Shown: in pieces, positions 27,079 to 35,535 of the stretch | How the letters are laid out: every line of letters begins with the position of its first letter | Numbering within the stretch: position 1 is the first letter of the stretch | NCBI GenBank assembly: GCA_903902915.1 | Contig: CAIUWR010000065.1 | Coordinates: 36,101 to 100,100, forward strand | Length of the DNA stretch: 64,000 bases | Direction of reading: 5' to 3' | Origin: an uncultured Hyphomicrobiales bacterium | Lineage (GTDB): Bacteria; Pseudomonadota; Alphaproteobacteria; Rhizobiales; Beijerinckiaceae | Position numbers and translations under genes: made by a program | The notes under the pieces: generated by a model | Told to the model about the DNA's origin: nothing | Databases searched by the model: none | What the model saw: the letters and a program-made list of their open reading frames with translations, nothing else

Positions 27079-30000
27079 TCAGACCAGCACGCGCGTCGTG
27101 AAGGGAAAGCCTCGCCCCACCGCCGCGCTCAATTGATACGCCTGAAGATCAAAGGCGCTTTGCGCCGCTCCAAAATCGGCGATTTCCTGATCGCTCGAAT
27201 ATGAAATGCTTGCGTTGGTCGAAGACAAGGTTCGCACCACGGCGCCATTGCGCAAGATATCGAGATCATAGGCCTCAATATCCTCGCCTAGCGGTATTTC
27301 GACCAACTGCCAACCATCTGCGTCGCGCCGCCCGCGCCGCAGCAGCGAGAAGGTCACGCCGCCTGCTGTGCGCGCCGCAACCACCTGCGCCGGAGCGTAG
27401 GGCATCAAGGCCTTCGAACCAGCGACCGAGTCGAACGCCACGCAGGCTGCGTCCGCATAGTCGCGATTCGCAGGGCCCGCGCGCCAGGATATTTCTACCC
27501 CCAATTGCGCGAGCCCCGAGACCAGCGGCGTCACGGCGTCATCCAGAAGAACAAATGCCGCGCCAGCAGCAAGCGCCCGCTTCGCCAATTGCTCCTCCCC
27601 ACCAAGGCCACGCAACAGCGATGAAAGCCTATAGACTCCAGCCTGCACCAGTTCTGCATTTGCAAAACCGAAAATCTCCCACGCTCCATCGGAGCCCTGC
27701 AGCGCCGCCACATTGGCGCCAGCCAGCATCTGCAGCTCCGTCACCGAAGACAGGGCGCCGCCGCGCACGCGCACCTGCAAGCTCGCGCCACGATCTATCC
27801 GCCCCACAGGCCCCGGCGAAAACGCCTCCAACGTCTCGCCAATGATCGCACACCGCGTCACCGTGCGATCAAAATTGAAACTTCCGCCAACGCCACGCCA
27901 TAACGCCACCGCCCCAGGCCAGGGATCCGCGAAGATGGCCAGATGTTGCAGGGTGTTCAGACCATCATTGGCGATCGCCAGCTCAAGCGTGATCGGATAG
28001 CATGAGCCTGGCAATTGCGGACTGGCCACCACCGCCGCAGGCAAGATTGCCGGCGGCGCATCATATACAAGCGGATCAAAAGCGCGCGCCTGCATGACGC
28101 GCTGCGCGCCATCCGTAATTCGCTCGATGCGATAGAGTCTGCGGGCGCCATCGACATCCAGCGTTACTGCGTCTCCGACTTCAAGCGCTATGAGATTTGG
28201 GCGCAACCGAAATGTCACGGTTTCCCTGGCGAGCCAAAGATCCTGAAGCCAGCAATCGGCGCGCCGACGCGCTTCCGCCCGCTCCATGACAACGGCGACC
28301 TCAGCCTGGCTCTGCCGGTTGGACCAACCCTCGATCCGTCGCGAGAGAATGCTGGTCGTCCTGTAATCGCGCGCGCTATCGGTGAACGACAACGAAAGCT
28401 CGCTCGGCAGGTCGCTTTCTTGCGCGCGCGTCAATTGCGCCAACCGTCCATCGCGATCAGGAACCAGATCGTCCTGCCCAACATATAAGGCCGCGCCATC
28501 GGCGCGATTCTTCAGGCGCACCGTCCCACTGGACGCTACGACGTCAAAGCCAAACATCGCGCACAGCGGCTCCACCGCCGCTCGCGTGGAAATGATACGA
28601 TCCAGCGCGAAGCCATCCACAAAGCCATCTATGGAGCCTGAAACCGTCGGCGCATCGGGCGTCTCCCGCACCAGCGCTTCAATCAGCCGATCAATCGGAG
28701 CCCCCTCGATGCGGCCATTCAACCAGTGCCCAAGCTCCCAATTCGCGCCATCGCTCCACAAGACGCCTTGCGAGGGAAATGCGGGAAATGGACGCGCGTC
28801 CCACGCCCATACATGTATGCGCGTCAAATCAACCATGCGCGCCCCATAGACGCGGGACACCGGATTGGCGCTGTCGCCGCCTATCGCGGGATCGTAATAA
28901 CCAATGATCGCTTCAATTGCGCGCGCTTGCATCAAATCGTCACGGAAGCCGCGAGAAAACGGCGGCAACGCGCTTTCAGACGATTTGGGATCGACAAACG
29001 CATTAGGCGCATTGGCGCCTCGATCCACCGCAGGACAACCCACCTCGGTCAACCAAAATGGCTTACTTTGCGCAAGCCACGCCGTTGGCGTCGCCAACTC
29101 CTTGCCATCCACCCGCTCGATATGAAGGTTCGACCACCAACCTTGCAAATCCTTGCAACGAAAGATCCATGGTTTCCCATAGGCGCCATCGGTGATAGGG
29201 CTGCGTTGCTGAGCGTCGCGCGCGACGCTGTCGGCGTAATACCAATCAAAACCCTCGCCCGAATCCACCCGGGCGCGCAAATAACTTACGTCATAAACGG
29301 AAGACGCCAGCGCGGCGTCTGCATGGGTCGCGCCGTCCCGCCAATCCGACAACGGAAAGTATGCGTCGACGCCAATGAAATCAATGTTGGGCGAGGCCCA
29401 AACGACATCAAGCGGAAACCGGACTTCCCGCCCACCGTCGATCACATGCGCGCCATATTCCGTCCAATCAGCGCCGTAAGAAACCTTGACGCTTGCGCCT
29501 AAAGCACGCTTCACATCGCCCGCCAAGCTCGCCAGCGCGTTGGCGGCGGGATAAACGCCGGAGGCGGAGCGCACGCGCGTCAAGGACGCCAATTCGGACC
29601 CGATCAAAAACGCGTCCACGCCGCCAGCTTGCGAACAAAGATCGGCGCAGTGCAAGATGAACCTGCGATAGGACCATTCCTGCGCGCCAGGCGTGACGGC
29701 GCCAAAAAACCGCGCGACCTGATCGCCCGCCGCCGCCGTGCCGTCGCTCGAACCCGCGCATCCAGGCGCCGGATCGCACGTAATGCGCCCCCGCCAGGGA
29801 AACGCGGGCTGCGACGACGCGCCCGTCCAGGGATCCGCAAGCCCATTTCCGCCGGGAATATCCATCATCACGAAAGGATAAAAAACCACCGAGAGACCGC
29901 GCGCTTTGAGATCGCGAATGGCGCCGACCACCGTATCATCCGATGGCGTGCCGCCCATGGCAGGCCCCCCGTTCAACTGAGACACAACGCGCGCATTGGC

Positions 30001-30960
30001 CCGCGTCAATCCGGCGACGCTCCACGCAGCGTTCACCACATCCTTGACCGGAGTCTCGACCCGCGGCGCGATGGTGCAGCCACCCACGCGCAGATCATCG
30101 CCAAACCAGGAAACGACAAAGGCGACGCTGCTGAGATTGGGGCAAATCGCCTGCAAAGCGTCAATAGACGCAGTCCAGTCGCTGGCGCCAAACAACTGAT
30201 GGCGATTTTCGGAGACGCTCACGCCGGGCGAGGACACTGTGGTCAATGCGCCGACGCTATAGCCAAACTCCGTCGCTCCGGGAATGAGATCGACGCCGCG
30301 GATCATGGTCGCGAGCCCCTGCACAGGGCGCACAACCTCAAACGACAATTGTGGCGCCCGATTTCCGAAAGCCGCAAGCGGCAAGCGCTCAAACACGACA
30401 TAAGCCAGCCCGCGATAAGCGGGGACATGATCGGCGCCCTCTTTGGCGACAATGAGCGGATCGGGCCCCTGACTTTCATCGCCCTTGTAAACGCGAATGG
30501 TGTATAGCGTGACGTCCAACTCCTTGCCATCCGCCCAAATCCGACGAACGAATGCGATCGGGCCTTCGCAAAGCCCAACGGCGAGATTGGCGAAGTAGGA
30601 ATAGTCGGTTTTCTCGGTGGCAGTCGACGAGCCGCTTGCCATCACGGCGCCTTTACCACCCGAGCCACCGCTGCGCGTCACCTGCACCTGCTCCTCGAAG
30701 CGTGTCGCCCATATGATCTGTCCGCCGATACGCGCGCGTCCATAAACACGCGGGATTGGGGCGCCTTCGGTAGATGTGAGGCCCGCGAGGGTCGTCAGTC
30801 TTGGGCCTTCGCGCATGGCGACCGGCCCGGAACCAAAGAGCGCGCGATCAACCGCAGCGCCCGCGAGCGAACCAGCCGCTTGCCCCAACACGGCGCCGAC
30901 CGGTCCACCCAAACCAGCGCCAAGCGCTGAGCCCGCAGATTGCAGCAAGAGTGTCGCCAT
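27079..30960 (-). CDS. GTA g15 megatron: TIM-barrel tail-tip protein
   Basis: A 1293-residue protein, close to the length of R. capsulatus GTA gp15. A glycine/alanine-rich N-terminus (SALGAGLGGPVGAVLGQAAG) is followed by PIPRVYGRARIGGQIIWAT and YFANLAVGLCEGPI, the hub-type part. A glycosidase-like TIM barrel spans about 430-740, with FIGVDAYFPLSDWRDG and FWLTEVGCPAVDRGANAPN. The C-terminal third is the phage tail-3-like region. This is the central fibre/tip that contacts and may cut the recipient wall. The reading frame is unbroken, in contrast with the upstream GTA genes. Confidence 0.92.
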   Translation of the reverse strand: MATLLLQSAGSALGAGLGGPVGAVLGQAAGSLAGAAVDRALFGSGPVAMREGPRLTTLAGLTSTEGAPIPRVYGRARIGGQIIWATRFEEQVQVTRSGGSGGKGAVMASGSSTATEKTDYSYFANLAVGLCEGPIAFVRRIWADGKELDVTLYTIRVYKGDESQGPDPLIVAKEGADHVPAYRGLAYVVFERLPLAAFGNRAPQLSFEVVRPVQGLATMIRGVDLIPGATEFGYSVGALTTVSSPGVSVSENRHQLFGASDWTASIDALQAICPNLSSVAFVVSWFGDDLRVGGCTIAPRVETPVKDVVNAAWSVAGLTRANARVVSQLNGGPAMGGTPSDDTVVGAIRDLKARGLSVVFYPFVMMDIPGGNGLADPWTGASSQPAFPWRGRITCDPAPGCAGSSDGTAAAGDQVARFFGAVTPGAQEWSYRRFILHCADLCSQAGGVDAFLIGSELASLTRVRSASGVYPAANALASLAGDVKRALGASVKVSYGADWTEYGAHVIDGGREVRFPLDVVWASPNIDFIGVDAYFPLSDWRDGATHADAALASSVYDVSYLRARVDSGEGFDWYYADSVARDAQQRSPITDGAYGKPWIFRCKDLQGWWSNLHIERVDGKELATPTAWLAQSKPFWLTEVGCPAVDRGANAPNAFVDPKSSESALPPFSRGFRDDLMQARAIEAIIGYYDPAIGGDSANPVSRVYGARMVDLTRIHVWAWDARPFPAFPSQGVLWSDGANWELGHWLNGRIEGAPIDRLIEALVRETPDAPTVSGSIDGFVDGFALDRIISTRAAVEPLCAMFGFDVVASSGTVRLKNRADGAALYVGQDDLVPDRDGRLAQLTRAQESDLPSELSLSFTDSARDYRTTSILSRRIEGWSNRQSQAEVAVVMERAEARRRADCWLQDLWLARETVTFRLRPNLIALEVGDAVTLDVDGARRLYRIERITDGAQRVMQARAFDPLVYDAPPAILPAAVVASPQLPGSCYPITLELAIANDGLNTLQHLAIFADPWPGAVALWRGVGGSFNFDRTVTRCAIIGETLEAFSPGPVGRIDRGASLQVRVRGGALSSVTELQMLAGANVAALQGSDGAWEIFGFANAELVQAGVYRLSSLLRGLGGEEQLAKRALAAGAAFVLLDDAVTPLVSGLAQLGVEISWRAGPANRDYADAACVAFDSVAGSKALMPYAPAQVVAARTAGGVTFSLLRRGRRDADGWQLVEIPLGEDIEAYDLDILRNGAVVRTLSSTNASISYSSDQEIADFGAAQSAFDLQAYQLSAAVGRGFPFTTRVLV

Positions 30961-31061
30961 ATGAAAGGCCCCAAGTTTTAACTATAGTGATCGCGCAGAT
31001 CTGCGGATGACGATCCGCATTCGCTATCAGCCGACATGTCGCAATCGAAACTGGACGCGCG

Positions 31062-31499
31062 TCAGAGCCCGGGAAATGAGAAGGCGAAGGCGATGCGTTG
31101 GCGCCATTGGGCGCCGATCTGAACTTCGCAAACGCTGGCGCCATCATGTGCATGAATCATCGAATGCGCAGATGTCGCAACGCCAGCATGTTTCGCAGGC
31201 AAACCCTCGCGCCACCGAAACAACACAACATCGCCCGCGACAAAGGCGTTGGGCGGCACAGAAACAAAGTGACGCGCCCCCGCCTGCGCCAGGCGCTCAA
31301 CTCCGCCCGCTTCCGCCCAATCCGGGGCATAGGGTCCCGGCGCCTCTGGTTCAGGCCCAATGAGTTCGCGCCACAGGCCACGCACAAGTCCAAGGCAATC
31401 GCAGCCAACGCCGCGAAGTGACGCTTGATGCCTGTAAGGCGTGCCGATCCATCCGCGCGCAGCGCTGACAATCGCGTCCCGGGTCAACAAGGCGCTCAT
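31062..31499 (-). CDS. GTA g14: NlpC/P60 cell-wall peptidase
   Basis: A 145-residue tail-tip peptidase. The catalytic Cys lies in GVGCDCLGLVRG and the catalytic His in PAKHAGVA, with MIHAHD further on, as in NlpC/P60 enzymes of phage and GTA tails. The length matches the GTA homologue. The start overlaps the g13 stop by four bases. It presumably opens the recipient peptidoglycan as the tail attaches. Confidence 0.92.
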   Translation of the reverse strand: MSALLTRDAIVSAARGWIGTPYRHQASLRGVGCDCLGLVRGLWRELIGPEPEAPGPYAPDWAEAGGVERLAQAGARHFVSVPPNAFVAGDVVLFRWREGLPAKHAGVATSAHSMIHAHDGASVCEVQIGAQWRQRIAFAFSFPGL

Positions 31500-32371
31500 C
31501 GAAACAAACTCCCGCCATCCATGCCGACTGCGCCCGCATTGATATAGCCAAGCATGAGATCATTGCCTGGCATATGTGGAAATCCGCGAAAGTTGGCCTG
31601 ATTTGCAAATTTGGTGCGGCACGCGTCGAAACTTTTGTCACAACCCGCTGTCAGGTAAACTGATGCCCCCACCAGCAATGACGCAACCGGCCCCCATAAT
31701 ATGACGCGCGCGCTTCCATCCATCTCCATATGATCCCGAATAGTTCCAAGCCGCACGTCAGCCGCGTAAAGGGAACCATTTGAAAACCAGCCGCTGGACT
31801 GGCCGGTGAGCGACAACCGCAATGCGGTGGCGCTTTCCACCGCAAGCACTGTGCAAGCGACCCGCAAGGGAGCGCCCTCCAATTTGACGCCGCAACGCAC
31901 GTCGCCAAGATCTGCGGCGCAGCCCGCCTGAAACAGACGACCGCGCGGCTCATCGAACACCTGAGCGAGCGAGCGCAGCTCAGCCGTGAAGGCGGTGTCG
32001 GACCGCGTCACCTCTCCGATGCAGGCGACATCGAGAAGAACGCGCGCATCGACTTGCCCCCAATCCACAAGCCAAGTTTCGATGGTCGCGCCATCATATC
32101 GCCCGGATGCAAGCGCCTCTTCCGTCAGCGACGCGGCGAATAAAGCGCCCGCGACGTCTCCCCCAGCGGACGAAAACCCGATGGCGGTTTCCACGTCACT
32201 GGAATCGAGCCCACTTGCCGCAGCATAAGTCACGCCATCAAAGGTTATATCGAGATCATGGTCCGTGAACCCGATCCGGGAGCCGTCGCGCAACAACAGG
32301 CGCCAACAATGGCAAAGCGTCGTCGCGTCGCCAAGACGTGCGGAGAGACTGTCTGGAATGTTCCGCATCAA
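31496..32371 (-). CDS. GTA g13: DUF2163 tail hub protein
   Basis: A 291-residue protein with an N-terminal DUF2163 region (WRLLLRDGSRIGFTDHDLDI) and a C-terminal BR0599-like region (GCDKSFDACRTKF, then FRGFPHMPGNDL). Cysteines in QAGCAADLGDVRCG and GCDKSFDAC are positioned as in the iron-sulfur-binding hub of R. capsulatus GTA; metal binding here is inferred. It is preceded by g12 with an 8-base gap and overlaps g14. Confidence 0.92.
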   Translation of the reverse strand: MMRNIPDSLSARLGDATTLCHCWRLLLRDGSRIGFTDHDLDITFDGVTYAAASGLDSSDVETAIGFSSAGGDVAGALFAASLTEEALASGRYDGATIETWLVDWGQVDARVLLDVACIGEVTRSDTAFTAELRSLAQVFDEPRGRLFQAGCAADLGDVRCGVKLEGAPLRVACTVLAVESATALRLSLTGQSSGWFSNGSLYAADVRLGTIRDHMEMDGSARVILWGPVASLLVGASVYLTAGCDKSFDACRTKFANQANFRGFPHMPGNDLMLGYINAGAVGMDGGSLFR

Positions 32372-32379
32372 CGAAATCC

Positions 32380-33021
32380 TTATGGCTGTATCTCGATAAT
32401 TGGAATCTTGGGTATCTCCCCGGCGTCAAATGCCGAGAAGTCCACCTCAAGATAATCGCTGTCGAAACGAACGGGGACATCGAATAAAAAACCCGCCGTG
32501 ACGACAGAATCGTGCGGCGGCGCCAGCCCATTTCGAAATGTGACGATCCCGCTCGCAACATCCACATCAAAGTCAGTTCCGGCGACCTTCTCAACGCCAT
32601 TGACCGCGACGCGCACCGAACCCGCGACGGGCTTGCAAATGTCACGCGCATAAGGCGCAAAGGCGGCGCCATAGGTTTTTGAAAGCTGAAAAGCGCATTG
32701 TGCGCCATCGCCTATGCCCAACTTCTGATCAAGCGGACCGGGCGTTGCGTCGGGCGCGCAGGACTTGAAATCAGCGCGATCCCTGAAGCGGAAGCCGTAA
32801 AGCATGCCGCGCCGCTCCTCGAAGAAGGAGATGACGGCGAATAGAGCCGCAAGGCTTTTGACGCCATAGCCAGCATCAAAACGGCGCATGGACCTTGCCC
32901 ACCGCGCATTTCGCGCTTCTCGTCCCGAGCCAAGCGTCACAACATCGGTCTTTCTTTGTGGACCGCCCCGGCTCTTCAACGCGATGTCGAGCGGGAAACG
33001 CACATCGTGAAAATCGGTCAT
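32380..33021 (-). CDS. GTA g12: DUF2460 distal tail protein
   Basis: A 213-residue protein opening with FHDVRFPLDIALKSRGGPQR and containing FEERRGMLYGFRFRDRADFKS, the DUF2460 signature. In GTAs this protein forms the distal tail ring joining the tube to the hub. Full length and in frame. It begins 36 bases after the truncated tape-measure remnant. Confidence 0.92.
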   Translation of the reverse strand: MTDFHDVRFPLDIALKSRGGPQRKTDVVTLGSGREARNARWARSMRRFDAGYGVKSLAALFAVISFFEERRGMLYGFRFRDRADFKSCAPDATPGPLDQKLGIGDGAQCAFQLSKTYGAAFAPYARDICKPVAGSVRVAVNGVEKVAGTDFDVDVASGIVTFRNGLAPPHDSVVTAGFLFDVPVRFDSDYLEVDFSAFDAGEIPKIPIIEIQP

Positions 33022-33057
33022 TTTCCTGAACCTGTGTCCGGGGCGCAGCGCGCCGTT

Positions 33058-33345
33058 TCATAGGCCGCGCTGACCGCGCGCAACAGCGCGCGCCAACGTG
33101 GAAGCGATTTGCACCTGCGACTGGCGGAAACTTCCCGCATCCGCCGCTGATATATTCACAGTCACGCTTGTTGGCGCCGCCTGCCCACCGCCTGCAATGC
33201 CCAGGCGACCATCCGGCCCGCGCGACAAAGGCATGATCGCCTCGGCGCCGCGCTCTCCCATGAGGCCGACGCCACCGCCGCTTGAAAAGAAAGTCGGTTG
33301 CGCGACGACGCCGCCCTGCGCAAAGGGAGTCACGCTCGGCATGGC
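33058..33345 (-). pseudogene. GTA g11 tail tape measure, C-terminal remnant
   Basis: Only the last ~94 codons of the tape-measure protein survive: FAQGGVVAQPTFF, then GLMGERGAEAIMPL and the closing SQVQIASTLARAVARGQRGL, matching the conserved end of GTA g11. The N-terminal bulk, including the membrane segments, is missing. An in-frame ATG lies at the break, so a short peptide could still be made. The upstream sequence belongs to g10 in a different frame, so this is a deletion scar. Confidence 0.75.
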
Positions 33346-33586
33346 TCAACCCGGCGACCTCATCGTCGCTCAACGCCGCGCCTGCGCCGCGCAAGCCACA
33401 GCCAATGATGGCGACGAGGTCGCGCGCACGCATACGCCCCGCTTCAAACCGACCCGCAAGGCCAACAAGATCGCCTGCGCCAAAAGCATGCTCAAGCTCG
33501 GCAAGAGCGCCGAGCGTCAAAACCAGCCGATAGGTCTGGCCGCCCAAATGCGCTTCTATCTCGCCGCGATGAAGATTTGTCATCAT
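33345..33586 (-). pseudogene. GTA g10 family gene, truncated at its 3' end
   Basis: The first ~80 codons are a good GTA gp10 match (RGEIEAHLGGQTYRLVLTLGALAELE, here split: EAHLGG, LTLGALAELEHAFG, ARDLVAIIGCGLRGAG). After DDEVAGL the frame runs into tape-measure sequence read out of frame, giving an arginine-rich nonsense tail to 32876. The small chaperone gene normally between g10 and g11 is absent. The start overlaps the g9 stop. Confidence 0.72.
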
Positions 33587-34002
33587 CAGCCTCCCTGTGC
33601 GGTGAAGGTGAGGGCGCCGGCGGATTCAAGCGCGAGCTCGAACGTCACCTCAGCAGTATAATCGCCCCGATAATCGAGGCTTGAAATCTGGAACGGCCCC
33701 TGAATGACGCCAAACGCAGGGACGACGATCTGCCAGTTGACGATCACGCCGTCGAAGAAGACCTGGCGTACGCGTTCGTCTGAATCGGCGTCCTTGAAAA
33801 TCCCCGTGCCCGCAAGGCTCGCCCGTCGCACGCCAGCGCCGCCCAGCAACTCCCGCCATTGGCCGACAGATTCAGCATGGGTTACATCGACAGCATCCGC
33901 ATTCAAAGCGAGACGCTGCGTTCGCAGCCCCGCAACAGTGGTGTATGCGCCTGAACCGTTGTCGATCTTCAATAGCAAATCTTTACCGCGTTGCGCCGAC
34001 AT
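33586..34002 (-). CDS. GTA g9: major tail tube protein
   Basis: A 138-residue tail protein, the same size as the R. capsulatus GTA homologue. It begins MSAQRGKDLLLKID, followed by GLRTQRLALNADAVDVTHAES and WRELLGGAGVRRASLAG, which are tail-tube family features. The ATG at 34002 was chosen over upstream codons because GGAGGA sits right before it and the family starts there. It overlaps the 3' end of g8 by 20 bases. Confidence 0.9.
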   Translation of the reverse strand: MSAQRGKDLLLKIDNGSGAYTTVAGLRTQRLALNADAVDVTHAESVGQWRELLGGAGVRRASLAGTGIFKDADSDERVRQVFFDGVIVNWQIVVPAFGVIQGPFQISSLDYRGDYTAEVTFELALESAGALTFTAQGG

Positions 34003-34420
34003 CTGATCCTCCGGGGTTGGCTTCCGTGATTGCGCGAAAGCGCAGGCGCCCTTTCGCAAAACGACCATTCGCCTCACGCTTCGCCTCAAACGACACAAAG
34101 CGAAGATCGACGAGGTGGAATCCGTCCAGCTGCAAGACGGTCTTTTGAAGAAATCCCAGAATGAGGTCCGCCAATTTCAGCGTCTCACCATTTCCAGGCT
34201 GGAGCGACCAGATGTCGAGCGCGAACTGGTGTTCAAGGCCAGTATCAGATCCGGTCGACCAATCGCGCAACAAGACGTCGCCAAAAGCGACAAATGGAAA
34301 CACTGCATCTCGCGGCGGTCCGTCATGAAAGCTGGCGTTGATCGCGCCCGACACGGTTGCATCGGCAAGCGCCGCCTTGCGAATGGCGCTGCGCAGGGCG
34401 AGTTCCGCTTGGATGGTCAT
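33983..34420 (-). CDS. GTA g8: tail terminator (DUF3168)
   Basis: A 145-residue DUF3168 protein: ALRSAIRKAALAD at the start, FPFVAFGDVLLRDWSTG and HQFALDIWS in the middle. In GTAs it caps the tail tube and joins it to the head. The ATG at 34420 overlaps the g7 stop by four bases. It appears intact. Confidence 0.88.
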   Translation of the reverse strand: MTIQAELALRSAIRKAALADATVSGAINASFHDGPPRDAVFPFVAFGDVLLRDWSTGSDTGLEHQFALDIWSLQPGNGETLKLADLILGFLQKTVLQLDGFHLVDLRFVSFEAKREANGRFAKGRLRFRAITEANPGGSDVGATR

Positions 34421-34749
34421 GGAACGATCTCCTCGCAAGAGGCCCGGATGAAGAGCGGAAGGCCTTCGCATTCCTCAAAGGAAATGACGTTGAAGATGCG
34501 CGCTCCATAGACGAACCGACACCCAGCCTTGAAATCCGGGATGGCGCGAAACACGAGGTGATGGGTGACCACCCCCTCAAGTCTGTCGGCCGCATAGCGT
34601 CCCGACATCTGGAGCGGGCGGATCTGCGCCCAGATCTGTGGTCCGCTGATAAATTGCGTGGATCGAAAGCCAGAGTCGTCCGTCGTCGACGCAGGCGTCT
34701 GCAACGACACGCGGCGCCGCAACTGACCGACAAACACAGCGCCGCTCAC
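34417..34749 (-). CDS. GTA g7: head-tail adaptor (GTG start)
   Basis: A 110-residue head-closure protein with QLRRRVSLQTPA near the N-terminus, IWAQIRPLQMSGRYAADRLEG centrally and an FNVISFEECEG end, typical of phage head-tail joining proteins. The GTG at 34749 was chosen because it overlaps the stop of the g6 remnant and gives the family length; the ATG-started longer frame runs into g6. Intact, although its normal partner g6 is damaged. Confidence 0.82.
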   Translation of the reverse strand: MSGAVFVGQLRRRVSLQTPASTTDDSGFRSTQFISGPQIWAQIRPLQMSGRYAADRLEGVVTHHLVFRAIPDFKAGCRFVYGARIFNVISFEECEGLPLFIRASCEEIVP

Positions 34750-35125
34750 GCCAGCCTCCTGATGCGATACGGCGCCAAAGCTTGAACGACGCTGGCGGGC
34801 CAACGCGCCGTTGGCGGGTCCGCGTCCCCACGATTGGCGAACCAGAATGCGACAAGACCGCGTATGGCGAGACGGAATGGTTCAGGCACGGAGGCAGCGT
34901 CGCCATAGCCCACGACAAGATCAATCCATATGCCGGAAAACGTCTGCCCTGGCGTCGGCATATTGGCGCCTAGCCACAGGCGCGCGCGATCAATATTGCC
35001 ATCAAGACTATACAGATCAGGCGGCACATCCGTCGCGACGCCATTCACATCCAGAATCCTGATCCGGGATACGGACGCCACCGGCGTCAGCGGCAAGGCC
35101 AACGATAGGCCATCTGGCCAGGCGC
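34746..35125 (-). pseudogene. GTA g6 head-tail connector, 5' end deleted
   Basis: The C-terminal ~115 codons are recognisable: WPDGLSLALPL, SRIRILDVNGVATDVP, FSGIWIDLVVGYG and FRLAIRGLVAFWFANRGD. The helical N-terminal half is gone and the upstream bases belong to the end of the large-terminase gene in another frame. A longer open frame reaches 35222, but its first part is terminase sequence read out of frame, so no genuine start remains. Confidence 0.75.
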
Positions 35126-35535
35126 GCGCGCTTTCAGCGCCAGCTCGCTCACCGCCCACACAAGCGCGTCGAGCCGGTCGGGACTGCGGCCATTGGGCAA
35201 GCCGCCGGGGCCGAAGGCGCACATTTCGTCTTCAAGCTCGGGCAAGGCGCCCACATGGCGCACGCGGCCCTGTTCATAAAGCTGCGCCACCGGCGCCGCG
35301 CGCAGATATTTGCCGCGTGTGGCGCGCACCTTGCGCACCGGCACGCTGGCGTCGCATTCGGCGATGACGGCGCAGACCATATCGCCGCCCTGGTTCACTT
35401 CCGCAACCAAAGCGTCGGCCTCAAGCCGATGGTACAGCGCCACTGCGGCGGCTGACCATGCGGCGGGTCGCGCGGCGCCCAATGTGGCGTCGGCCAGCAC
35501 ATAGATGATCTCGTCCGCATCCAGGCGCGCCGGTT
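35087..35535 (-). pseudogene. GTA g2 large terminase, C-terminal nuclease fragment
   Basis: About 140 codons of the large terminase remain: IIYVLADATLGAARP, LEADALVAEVNQGGD, VRATRGKYLRAAPVA, ELEDEMCAFGPGGLP and SPDRLDALVWAVSELAL. This is the last third, with the final nuclease Asp in RLDALVW. The Walker A/B ATPase region is absent, so it cannot drive packaging. Both ends are broken: it joins the g1-like gene upstream and g6 downstream, each in a different frame. An ATG-started frame reaching 35635 merely reads g1 out of frame. Confidence 0.8.
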
